From JAKZSU01 sp047517485 (lineage in GTDB: Bacteria > Pseudomonadota > Alphaproteobacteria > UBA7887): 33,812 bases of DNA. The notes beneath the pieces are model-generated. The model made no database searches. It saw only the letters and a list, made by a program, of their open reading frames with translations, and was not told where the DNA came from. Below, one piece after another: positions 26,342 through 33,622 of this stretch (position 1 is its first letter; each line of letters starts with the position of its first letter). The stretch spans positions 1 to 33,812 of the forward strand of contig JAKZSU010000207.1 in NCBI GenBank assembly GCA_047517485.1. Direction: 5' to 3'. Both the position numbers and the translations under genes were made by a program.

Positions 26342-26605
26342 AGAGTCTATCCGGGTTTAATTGGAGCGGTTTGATGGGACACATTGGCCATTCGAGTAGG
26401 CGCGGCGCGACGGGCGATGCGGCGCATCGGCCTAGTGTCGCAACGCACACGAATAGCCAAGGTGTCCCACCGAAGGCCGCGCTGCCGCGCCCCCCGGCGT
26501 CGTTGCGCGGCTTGCCCGATGCGCCCACATCGCGCGGCACCGCGCGTCTAGCCAGCGGGCGCGGCAGCGCGGTCAAACCACTCCAATTAAACCCGGAAAG
26601 ACTCT
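26342..26605. repeat. Three-way-junction repeat, copy 1, between ntrX and trkA
   Basis: Terminal inverted repeats 26342-26374 and 26573-26605 pair at 31 of 33 positions. They enclose arm A (26376-26394 with 26450-26468; 17 of 19) and arm B (26477-26492 with 26557-26572; 16 of 16). Tip A contains GTAG (26396-26399) and CGATGC-GGC-GCATCG; tip B contains GATGCGCCCACATCG (26518-26532). The same layout recurs at 27999-28267 with different but still complementary stems. The right end stops 3 bp before the trkA start codon. Open frames across it on both strands are by-products of the GC-rich palindromes. In the remaining 86 bp after ntrX (26256-26341) I see no gene. Confidence 0.85.
26595..26600 (+). 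promoter_or_regulatory. trkA ribosome binding site inside the repeat end
   Basis: GGAAAG lies 8 nt before the GTG at 26609 and is the only purine-rich Shine-Dalgarno-like stretch there. It is part of the right terminal inverted repeat of copy 1. In the folded outer stem it pairs with CTATCC (26347-26352) apart from one mismatch, so the element's structure could mask it. Confidence 0.45.
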
Positions 26606-26608
26606 AAG

Positions 26609-27985
26609 GTGAAAGTACTGGTTTGCGGCGCCGGTGAAGTCGGTTTCAACATCGCCCGACATCTTTCGGCGGAAGAGAATGACGTCGTCGTCATCGATCA
26701 TTCGCGCGATCGCATCGAGAAAGTCAGCGATGGGTTGGACGTGCAATCGCTGCACGGCTTCGCGTCCCATCCCGACGTGCTCGAGCAAGCCGGCGCCGCC
26801 GATGCCGACATGATGATCGCGGTGACTCAGTCGGACGAAATCAACATCGTTGCCTGTCAGGTCGCGCATTCGCTGTTCGAAGTCCCCACCAAGATCGCGC
26901 GAATCCGCCATCAGGCCTATTTGGAGCCCGCCTGGGCCGATCTGTTCAGCCGCGCCCATATGCCGATCGACGTGATCATTTCGCCGGAAGTCGAAGTCGC
27001 CGGCGCGGTCACCCGCCGTCTCGAGGTTCCGGGTGCCCTCGATCTCACCGGATTCGCCGACGATAAGGTGCGCCTGGTCGGCGTCCGTCTCGACGAAACC
27101 TGTCCGGTGGTCAACACCCCGATCGGCCAGCTCAACGAGCTGTTTCCCGATCTCGATATCACCATCGTCTACATCGTTCGTGGCGATCAGACGTTATATC
27201 CGGCGCGTATGGAGCAACTGCTTCCCGGCGACGAAATCTATTTCATCGCCGATACCGCGCAACTCGGCCGCGCCATGGCGTTGTTCGGGCACGAGGAAGA
27301 AGAAGCGCGGCGTCTGATTATCGTCGGCGGCGGCAATATCGGCCTGATGATCGCGCGCCAGATCGAGACCGCCAACCCCACGGTCAACCTCAAACTGATC
27401 GAATACGACAAGGCGCGCGCCGAATTCGTCGCCGATCAGCTGGACGGCACCATCGTGCTCAATGGCGACGCTCTCGATACCGATATTCTCGAAGAGGCGA
27501 ATGTCTCGAGTGCCGAGACGATTATCGCGGTGACCGACAATGACGAGGTGAACGTGCTCGCCTCGGTGCTCGCCAAGCGGCACGGTTGTTTGCGCGCGGT
27601 CACCTTGATCAATGCCTCGACATTCGGCCCGCTGATATCGCCGCTCGGGATCGATGCCTCGGTAAGCCCGCGGGAAATTACCGTCTCAAGCATTTTGCAA
27701 CACGTCAGGCGAGGGCGGATTCGCTCGGTCTACAGCCTGCGTGGCGGCGAGGCGGAAGTCATCGAGGCGGAAGCGATGGCGACGTCGCCGCTGGTCGGCA
27801 TCGCCCTGAAAGATGCCAAGCTCCCCAAGGGCGCGCTCGTCGGCGCCTTGGTCAGGGACGGCGAGGTGATTATTCCGCGCGGCAATACGGTGATTAAGGA
27901 GCACGATCGGGTGGTGATCTTCGCGCCCCATGACGTGGTGAAGAAGGTCGAACGACTATTCGCGGTCGCGCTCGGGTTCTTCTGA
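26609..27985 (+). CDS. trkA: Trk potassium uptake system peripheral protein TrkA
   Basis: This 458-aa cytoplasmic NAD-binding regulator gates the TrkH/TrkG potassium transporter. It is a tandem of two RCK units: TrkA_N with MKVLVCGAGEVGFNIARHLS (residue 1 on) and again LIIVGGGNIGLMIARQIE (about 234), each followed by a TrkA_C domain (about 135-220 and 370-455). The GTG start gives the canonical N-terminus. In many alphaproteobacteria trkA follows ntrX and precedes hfq and hflX; here hfq is absent downstream. It is bracketed by two same-orientation copies of the structured repeat. The TrkH partner is not in the window. Confidence 0.95.
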   Translation: MKVLVCGAGEVGFNIARHLSAEENDVVVIDHSRDRIEKVSDGLDVQSLHGFASHPDVLEQAGAADADMMIAVTQSDEINIVACQVAHSLFEVPTKIARIRHQAYLEPAWADLFSRAHMPIDVIISPEVEVAGAVTRRLEVPGALDLTGFADDKVRLVGVRLDETCPVVNTPIGQLNELFPDLDITIVYIVRGDQTLYPARMEQLLPGDEIYFIADTAQLGRAMALFGHEEEEARRLIIVGGGNIGLMIARQIETANPTVNLKLIEYDKARAEFVADQLDGTIVLNGDALDTDILEEANVSSAETIIAVTDNDEVNVLASVLAKRHGCLRAVTLINASTFGPLISPLGIDASVSPREITVSSILQHVRRGRIRSVYSLRGGEAEVIEAEAMATSPLVGIALKDAKLPKGALVGALVRDGEVIIPRGNTVIKEHDRVVIFAPHDVVKKVERLFAVALGFF

Positions 27986-27998
27986 TCGACGCCCTCCG

Positions 27999-28267
27999 CT
28001 AGAGCCCTTCCGGACTTAATTGAACCGGTTTGATGGGACAATTTGGCACTGCGAGTAGGCGCGGCGCGACGGGCGATGCGGCGCATCGGCCGAGCGTCGC
28101 CAGCTGCGCGAAGTGCCAAATTGTCCCACCGCGGGCCGCGCTCGCGCAGCCCGTGGCGTCGTTGCGCGCCTTGCCCGATGCGCCGGCATCGCGCGGCAGC
28201 CCGCGCCTAGCCACGGGCTTGCGGGAGCGCGGTCAAATCGCTTCAATTAAGTCCGGATGGGCTCTAG
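27999..28267. repeat. Three-way-junction repeat, copy 2, after trkA
   Basis: Terminal inverted repeats 27999-28033 and 28233-28267 pair at 32 of 35 positions and begin and end with CTAGAG/CTCTAG. Arm A is 28035-28053 with 28109-28127 (18 of 19). Arm B is 28136-28157 with 28210-28232 (one mismatch, one bulge). A 40-nt tip-A block (28052-28091) is identical to 26393-26432 in copy 1, while the stems differ in a compensated way. It starts 13 bp after the trkA stop and could act as its terminator. Its last two bases overlap the end of the IS remnant. Confidence 0.85.
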
Positions 28268-28680
28268 CAGGCCGCTGAAAAAGGTCTGGAATATGTTTGA
28301 TCGAGCGGATTTCGAATTTCGGTCCGAGGCAGTCCATGGTCTTTCATGCGTTTCTTTCGGCTTGGCGTCAGCATTTCGTGTATACGGCGATCGTCCGGCG
28401 GGCTCCGGCGCTGGGTCATGACGGCACCCGCGCCAGTCGTTTGGGGTGTCGGATCAGATTGTAGGCTACCAGCGCCATGGTGAAGGAGGCATCGACCCGT
28501 TGGCGGCCGCGGAACTTGGTCTTGCGCCGACCGCCCTGGATCGTGACCCAGCCGAAGACCTCCTCGCGCTCCGTCGCGCCCGACGCCTGGGTGACGCCGC
28601 GCAGCAAAACCTCCAACTTGCCAAAATAAAGTGAATCACGAAACAATCGTCAAGACGAGGAGATTTTCGGCAGCCTGCTG
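28266..28680. mobile_element. Internally deleted IS5-superfamily element with both ends
   Basis: The left end AGCAGGCCGCTGAAAA (28266-28281) and the right end TTTTCGGCAGCCTGCT (28664-28679) are inverted copies with two differences. Between them lie a short minus-strand piece that looks like the beginning of a transposase (LLRGVTQ near 28600) and the transposase C-terminus. At about 415 bp it is far shorter than a complete element of over 1 kb, so the centre has been lost. No clear target duplication is seen. Its left end abuts copy 2 of the structured repeat and its right end lies 28 bp before the kinase start. Confidence 0.7.
28416..28646 (-). pseudogene. IS5-superfamily transposase remnant (C-terminal part)
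   Basis: The translated end EEVFGWVTIQGGRRKTKFRG, then QRVDASFTMALVAYNLIRHPKRLA, is the typical C-terminus of IS5/IS1182-type DDE transposases. About 50 codons of true similarity remain. The DDE catalytic core is missing, so it cannot be active. An in-frame stop lies just upstream of 28646, consistent with a deletion junction rather than a true gene start. Confidence 0.75.
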
Positions 28681-28708
28681 GAGCCGTGCGCGGATATTGG
28701 TGTGAAAC

Positions 28709-30709
28709 GTGAATGATCGATCTGAGAAACGTTCGCCTTCAGAGTTGAGCCGGGTCTTGCGTGATGTGCCGGTCGGCTTCTGTACGTTCGACTTGAAGTT
28801 TCGCTACCTGTTCGTCAATGAATGGCTGGCCGCGCTCAATGGCCTATCGGCGGAAGACCACCTTGGTCGAACGATTCATCAGGTCATCCCGCATGTCGCG
28901 GCTGGGGTCGAGGCGCAGTTGCGCCAGGTTATCGACACCGGCGAGCCCATCGTTGGTGGCAAGGTCGAGGCCGAGACGCCGGCATATCCGGGCGAGAAAC
29001 GCGCCTTTCAACATACCTACACCGCGATCAAGGATAGGGATGACACGGTCATTGGCGTGAGTTGCCTGGTAAGTGACATATCCGATCAGTTTCAGGCCGA
29101 AAGCGCGGTGCGCGACAACGTTGCCGCGTTGCGGGAAAGCGAGGAGCGCCTTAACCTCGCGCTCGAAGCGGCGTCGATCGGGTGCTGGAGTTGGAACGTG
29201 GTCGACGATAGTCATTTCTGGGATGCCCGAATGCTGCGGATATCGGGGATGGAGCCCGACATCGCCACCGGCCTCATGGCGGATGATTTTCTTCGCAGTT
29301 TGCATCCGGGCGATAAGGATAGAGTCCTTGAGGCGGTCCGCCGATCGCTCGAGGATGGCGCCGAATACGACATCAAGTATCGCATCATTCGCCGCGACAA
29401 TAGCGAAGTCCGCGACGTCAATGCCCGCGCCTCGGTGATCCGCGACGACGCCGGCAAGCCGATCCGCATGACCGGCGTGGCGATCGATATTAGCGAACAG
29501 ATTCGGGTCCAGTCCGAATTGCGCCAAGCGCGCGATCGGTTGGAAATGCGGGTCGGGGAAATAACCGCGGCACTTGACAATATGCCCAGCCATATCTCGC
29601 TGTACGACAGCGAAGATCGCCTAGTTTATCAAAACGACGTTGCCCGCCAACTTCGGATGGATCTCTATGGGCGTGACTTCATCGGCGCGACGTTCGAAGA
29701 GTTTTGCCGCGCCGGTCTGGCGCTCGGCGTGGCACCCGAGGCCAAGGGCCGTGAAGAGGACTGGTTGCGCGAGCGTTTGCGCCAGCACCGGAATCCGAGC
29801 AGCGCCTTTAGATTGCAAGGCAGGGGCGGGCGACCGGAGAGCTGGCATGAGGTGCGCGAGCATCGCACCCCCGATGGCGGCACGCTGACGATCTGGGTCG
29901 ATGTCAGCGAGTTCGTCGCCCAGGAACAGCAGCTGCGCCAAGCACAAAAAATGGAGGCGGTGGGTCAGCTCACCGGCGGCATTGCCCATGATTTCAATAA
30001 CATACTTACCATAATCATGGGCAACATGGAGATTCTGGGACAACGCGGGGCAATCGATAGCGGGGAGCGAAACCTAGCGGAGGCGATTGAGCGGGCAACG
30101 CAGCGCGGCGCCGATCTTACCGATCGTTTGCTTACTTTCTCGCGAAAACAGACCCTGTCTCCGGAACTCACCGACATCAGAATGATTGTCCCGCATTTTA
30201 AACAGCTGGCCGGTCAAACGCTGGGCGAAGACATAGATATCGAAGCGAAATATTCCACCGGCCTGTGGTTGGTCGATGTCGATCAGGGTCAATTGGAGAA
30301 CGCGCTCTTGAACCTGGCGATCAATGCGCGCCACGCCATCCCCAAGGGCGGGCGACTGCGCATCGAGGCATTCAACCGCGTGCTCGATCACGCCGATACG
30401 GCGCATCTCGAAGACCTATCCCCTGGCGACTATGTCTTGATAACGGTTAGCGATACCGGAGCGGGCATGTCAGCCGATACCGTGAGCCGAGCGTTCGAGC
30501 CGTTTTTTTACCACCAAGGACGTGGGCGAGGGCAGCGGACTGGGGCTCAGCATGGTGATCGGCTTCGCCGTGCAATCAGGCGGCTATGCCAGCATCGAAA
30601 GCGAGCTGGGGAAAGGGTGCGCGGTTACCATCTATCTGCCGAAATCGGATGGCGATGTGGCGACAGCGGATCCCGGGTACGACGTCGATGGAGTCATTCT
30701 CACCGGTAA
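28709..30709 (+). pseudogene. PAS-rich hybrid sensor histidine kinase, frameshifted (N-terminal reading frame)
   Basis: From a GTG start the frame encodes three PAS domains (about residues 12-128, 142-258, 285-405), a HisKA domain with His427 in LTGGIAHDFNNILTIIMGNM, and ATPase boxes NALLNLAINARHAI (N) and VSDTGAGMS (G1). At a run of seven T (30503-30509) the frame departs: it reads FEPFF then YHQGRG, while the expected TTKDVGEGSGLGLS lies in the +1 frame. Downstream of the run, residues in this frame have no kinase character. No membrane segment is seen, so it would be a cytosolic sensor. The IS remnant directly upstream could have replaced its promoter. An extra T, whether mutation, sequencing error or slippage site, explains everything. 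Confidence 0.8.
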
Positions 30710-31073
30710 TGAGACGGTACTCGTGGTCGAGGACGAAGCGGACTTGCGGCAAATGGTGATCGATCTGCTCGAGTCGATCGGCTACCGGGTCTTGGCGGCG
30801 AAAGACGGGCCGACGGCGCTGGTCCTGATCGAAGGCGCCGAGAGCATCGACCTCTTGTTGTCCGATGTCGTATTGCCCGCGGGCCCGAGTGGCGCCGATT
30901 TGGCGGAGATTTTCGAACGACGGTTTCCCGACAGTAAGGTCATTCTGTGTTCCGGCTATCCGCGCGACTTGCTCCGCCGGCAAGGCCGATACCCGGAGAA
31001 CATGAACTTTTTGGGCAAACCCTACCGGATCGCCGATTTGGTCCAGCGCATTAGACAGACGCTGGACGCATAG
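30510..31073 (+). pseudogene. C-terminal part of the frameshifted hybrid kinase (ATPase end and receiver domain)
   Basis: Reading from the base after the 7-T run gives TTKDVGEGSGLGLSMVIGFA, completing the F and G2 boxes of the ATPase, then a full receiver domain (VLVVEDEADLRQMV). The acceptor Asp, in LLLSDVVLPAG, would be residue 719 of a reconstructed 787-aa protein, and the switch Lys is in FLGKPY. An ATG at 30522 keeps this frame open but splits the ATPase domain, so it is not a natural start. Removing one T fuses the two parts into a standard PAS-HisKA-HATPase-REC kinase. Confidence 0.8.
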
Positions 31074-31109
31074 GCGGGATTTCAAGAATTTCGCTAAAAG
31101 GGATTTGGC

Positions 31110-31460
31110 ATGAGCTGGCAGAGAATGGTCATGGAAATTGGCATGGGCACCGATATTCGCGGCGCGGATTCGACCAAGGCGGCGGTCCGCGCGCTGCGCG
31201 ACGCGCTGTGGCACAACGCGCTGACCGTAACCGGCGCGCTGGGGATGCCGGCGGAGGCGATGCGGGTCGAGGTGAAGGTGGGGGTGCCGCGCCCCGAGAC
31301 CGTCGATCACGACGCGGTGCTCGCGCAATTACCGCACGGCACCGGGAGTCTGACGGTGGTCGACGGCGGCTTGGAAATTCCCCATGAAGACAAAGACGAT
31401 TCGACGCTGATCGCCCATGCGGCGGCGGTGGTTTATCTCGATCTGCCGGAGACACCATAA
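31110..31460 (+). CDS. Lin0512 family protein, first of a tandem pair
   Basis: This 116-aa protein of unknown function is recognised by the pattern MEIGMGTDIRGADSTKAAVR, then HNALT, VEVKVGVPRPETVD, LPHGTGSLTVVDGGLEI and a C-terminal AHAAAVVYLDLP. No signal peptide or membrane segment is visible, so it is probably cytosolic. AAAAGGGA upstream is a plausible ribosome binding site. Its TAA overlaps the ATG of the next gene (TAATG), and that neighbour is a diverged paralogue. The pairing suggests a heteromeric complex, which is inference. Confidence 0.8.
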   Translation: MSWQRMVMEIGMGTDIRGADSTKAAVRALRDALWHNALTVTGALGMPAEAMRVEVKVGVPRPETVDHDAVLAQLPHGTGSLTVVDGGLEIPHEDKDDSTLIAHAAAVVYLDLPETP

Positions 31461-31801
31461 TGGCTTTGAGGCGCGTCATCCTCGAACTCGGTGCCGGCAA
31501 TGATTTGCATGGCGGCGACTATACCAAGGCGGCGATCCGCGCGGTCGAGGACGCGATCCATCATAGCTCGTTGACGATGATCCGGACGTTGCCGGTCGCG
31601 GCGAAATCGATGCACGTCAATGTGACGATCGGGGTGCAAAAGCCCGATCAAGTCGATGCGGCGCGGGTCGGCCAGGCGCTGCCCCACGGCACGGTCACGG
31701 TCGACGTGGTTAAGGGTGGGTTGGACGTTGTCGATGAAGCGGTAGGCGACATCGCGGTGATCGCCAGCGCCGCGATCGCGGTCAAGCTCGATCTCGCCTG
31801 A
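31460..31801 (+). CDS. Lin0512 family protein, second of a tandem pair
   Basis: This 113-aa paralogue of the preceding protein has LELGAGNDLHGGDYTKAAIR, then HHSSLT, NVTIGVQKPDQVD, LPHGTVTVDVVKGGLDV and IASAAIAVKLDLA, aligning along its full length with its neighbour. The conserved positions include the Gly-x-Gly-x-Asp and Gly-x-Asp-x-Thr-Lys-Ala-Ala segments near the N-terminus. Translation is coupled to the first gene through TAATG. The biochemical function of the family is not known to me. It converges on the LamG gene with 10 bp between stops. Confidence 0.8.
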   Translation: MALRRVILELGAGNDLHGGDYTKAAIRAVEDAIHHSSLTMIRTLPVAAKSMHVNVTIGVQKPDQVDAARVGQALPHGTVTVDVVKGGLDVVDEAVGDIAVIASAAIAVKLDLA

Positions 31802-31811
31802 CTTTTCGATT

Positions 31812-33554
31812 TCACTCGATGGTTACGCTGCGGATTTCGGTTTGCTCCAGGTGTCCCGGCGCGTTGACCGAATAGCCGACGAACTCGTGAACCCCGGGGC
31901 CCAACCCCTGATAATCGTTTTGGTACTGATTGGCCGACGCGTCGTACAGCGCCCTGATTTCGCCGGCGTCCAAGACTCGGTCGAAGATCAGCACCTCGTC
32001 GACCAGACCGTCCCAGGCCTTTTGCGGATCTTCCGGCACGGCGACGGCGAGCTCCAAGTCGTTGCCATAGCCGAATACCGAGACACCCGCGGTCGTGGTG
32101 TCGATCAGCTCGCCATCGAGGTAGAGCTGGATGCTGGGGACCGTGGCGTCATAGGTTCCCGTGACATGCACCCAAACGCCGGCCTGCATCGGATCGCCGG
32201 TCTCGGCGTAGGCCGCCGTCGCATTGCTGTAGCCGGTATTGACGCCCATTCTCAGGCGATGACTGCCGCCGCTGGTACGCAAATGCCAGCCCGGCAGATT
32301 GGTGATGCTCTTGGTGCCGACGATGACCATCTTTTCGTTGACGTCGGGTTTGGCCCAGGCCATCGCGGTGAAGTTGCCATCGAAAATCGGATAGGCGTCC
32401 TGAAATCCCGGGATGACGATGCGGTCGGTGGGGATGCCGGTGCCGTGATTGATGCCGTCGAATTCGAACGCGGCGCCGAATTTGCCGGAGGGATTCTGGA
32501 ACGCATCGCCTTCGGCGACTCCGTCGTTCTGGTAAATGCTCGAATCGATCACGGTGTCGCCAACGACTTGCTCCATCCTCAGCCAGAGAAAGAGATCGTG
32601 ATCGAAATCGACAAAAGCATAATGGTCGGACCCGGCGGTCGTCGACAAGGTGACCGGAATATCGGTACTGGCTTGGTTCGAGCCGTTCGCCGGGGTGGGG
32701 GCGACGAAGGCGATGGCCGGTGCCACGGTATCGACATCGAAGATGACGCTCTGCGTGTCGTTGGTGTTGCCTAACTCGTCAGCGGCGAAAACCTCGAAGA
32801 TGTAGCTGTCGTCGCCGAGCGAGATTTCCTCGGCGGTATGCACGGTGCCGGACGATCCCTCGTCGGGGGTCATCGCCAACCGGTCACCGCCGTTCAGCGA
32901 ATATTGGACGGTTCCCATGGTGTTCAGGGTGACTTCGTAAGTAAGAGGGAAATCACCAAACCCGTAGGTTCGCGCCCGCGGCGAGGCGATCGTCACGGTT
33001 AAAGCGCTCGGCGGATCGGTTACCGTCTCGATCTTGATATTGTCCCACCGACACGTTTCGTTGCTGGCGTTTACCAGACAGCTCGCGCGCAACCTGATTT
33101 GGCTGGTCAGGTCGACGTCGTAGTCAGCGAGACTCAAGCTGACGGTGCCGGATTCGCTGCCGATATATGTTTTCAAATCGGTAAAATAGGCGCCGCCGTC
33201 CGAACTCACCGAGATGCGCATGTATTCGCCGGAATCGGCATTGTCGATGCGATACTTGTAGCTGAGATGGGCCTCGAGCGCCGCCGACAGATCGATATCG
33301 TCGGCGGTGATCATGTCCTGTTCGACATCGGTATTTTTTGCCGAACATTCGCCCTTGGTCACCGACCAGGCGCCGCTGACCATCCATTTCGACAGGTCCC
33401 CGCAATTGTCGAAGAACGCCGGCTCGTCGCCCGATCCGTTGTCGCCGCCTTTACATTGCGGCCATGGATCACATTTGCCCGGCGGATTTGCCGCGCCCGG
33501 CCCAATAACGCCAGAAATGAGAACCAATGCTGCAATAATCGATATTGCTCTCAT
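31812..33554 (-). CDS. Secreted LamG/concanavalin-like jellyroll domain protein
   Basis: This 580-aa protein is predicted to be exported: a signal peptide covers about residues 1-23 (IIAALVLISGVIGPGAA). Residues about 45-175 form a first beta-rich module (FFDNCGDLSKWMVSGAW, SYKYRIDNADSGEYMRISV, RWDNIKIETV). Residues about 180-280 look Ig-like (VTIASPRARTYGFGDFPLTY, DELGNTNDTQSVIFDV). A LamG-type jellyroll follows (about 320-520: IDSSIYQNDGVAEG, FTAMAWAKP, WVHVTGTYD, IQLYLDGELIDT, DEVLIFDRVLDAGEIRALY). A short beta tail ends the protein. I start at the ATG at 33554; a TTG at 33572 is possible. No enzyme motif is evident, so binding or adhesion is the likely role. It stands between the Lin0512 pair and a partial IS. 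Confidence 0.8.
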   Translation of the reverse strand: MRAISIIAALVLISGVIGPGAANPPGKCDPWPQCKGGDNGSGDEPAFFDNCGDLSKWMVSGAWSVTKGECSAKNTDVEQDMITADDIDLSAALEAHLSYKYRIDNADSGEYMRISVSSDGGAYFTDLKTYIGSESGTVSLSLADYDVDLTSQIRLRASCLVNASNETCRWDNIKIETVTDPPSALTVTIASPRARTYGFGDFPLTYEVTLNTMGTVQYSLNGGDRLAMTPDEGSSGTVHTAEEISLGDDSYIFEVFAADELGNTNDTQSVIFDVDTVAPAIAFVAPTPANGSNQASTDIPVTLSTTAGSDHYAFVDFDHDLFLWLRMEQVVGDTVIDSSIYQNDGVAEGDAFQNPSGKFGAAFEFDGINHGTGIPTDRIVIPGFQDAYPIFDGNFTAMAWAKPDVNEKMVIVGTKSITNLPGWHLRTSGGSHRLRMGVNTGYSNATAAYAETGDPMQAGVWVHVTGTYDATVPSIQLYLDGELIDTTTAGVSVFGYGNDLELAVAVPEDPQKAWDGLVDEVLIFDRVLDAGEIRALYDASANQYQNDYQGLGPGVHEFVGYSVNAPGHLEQTEIRSVTIE

Positions 33555-33622
33555 AATTGTACCTGCCGTCAATTCGAAGTAAATGCGTCAATATCTCGAT
33601 AATTATTACCTTGCCTATCCGG

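Noticed and set aside
26340..26576. Minus-strand open frame of 78 codons in repeat copy 1, similar to one in copy 2 (28016-28246)
   Set aside because: The similarity follows from the repeated DNA. The same region is open on the other strand too, the frame is built from palindromic arms, and the stems vary to keep base pairing rather than the protein.
28446..28634. Plus-strand 62-codon open frame inside the IS remnant
   Set aside because: It is the antisense of the recognisable transposase C-terminus and has no features of its own.
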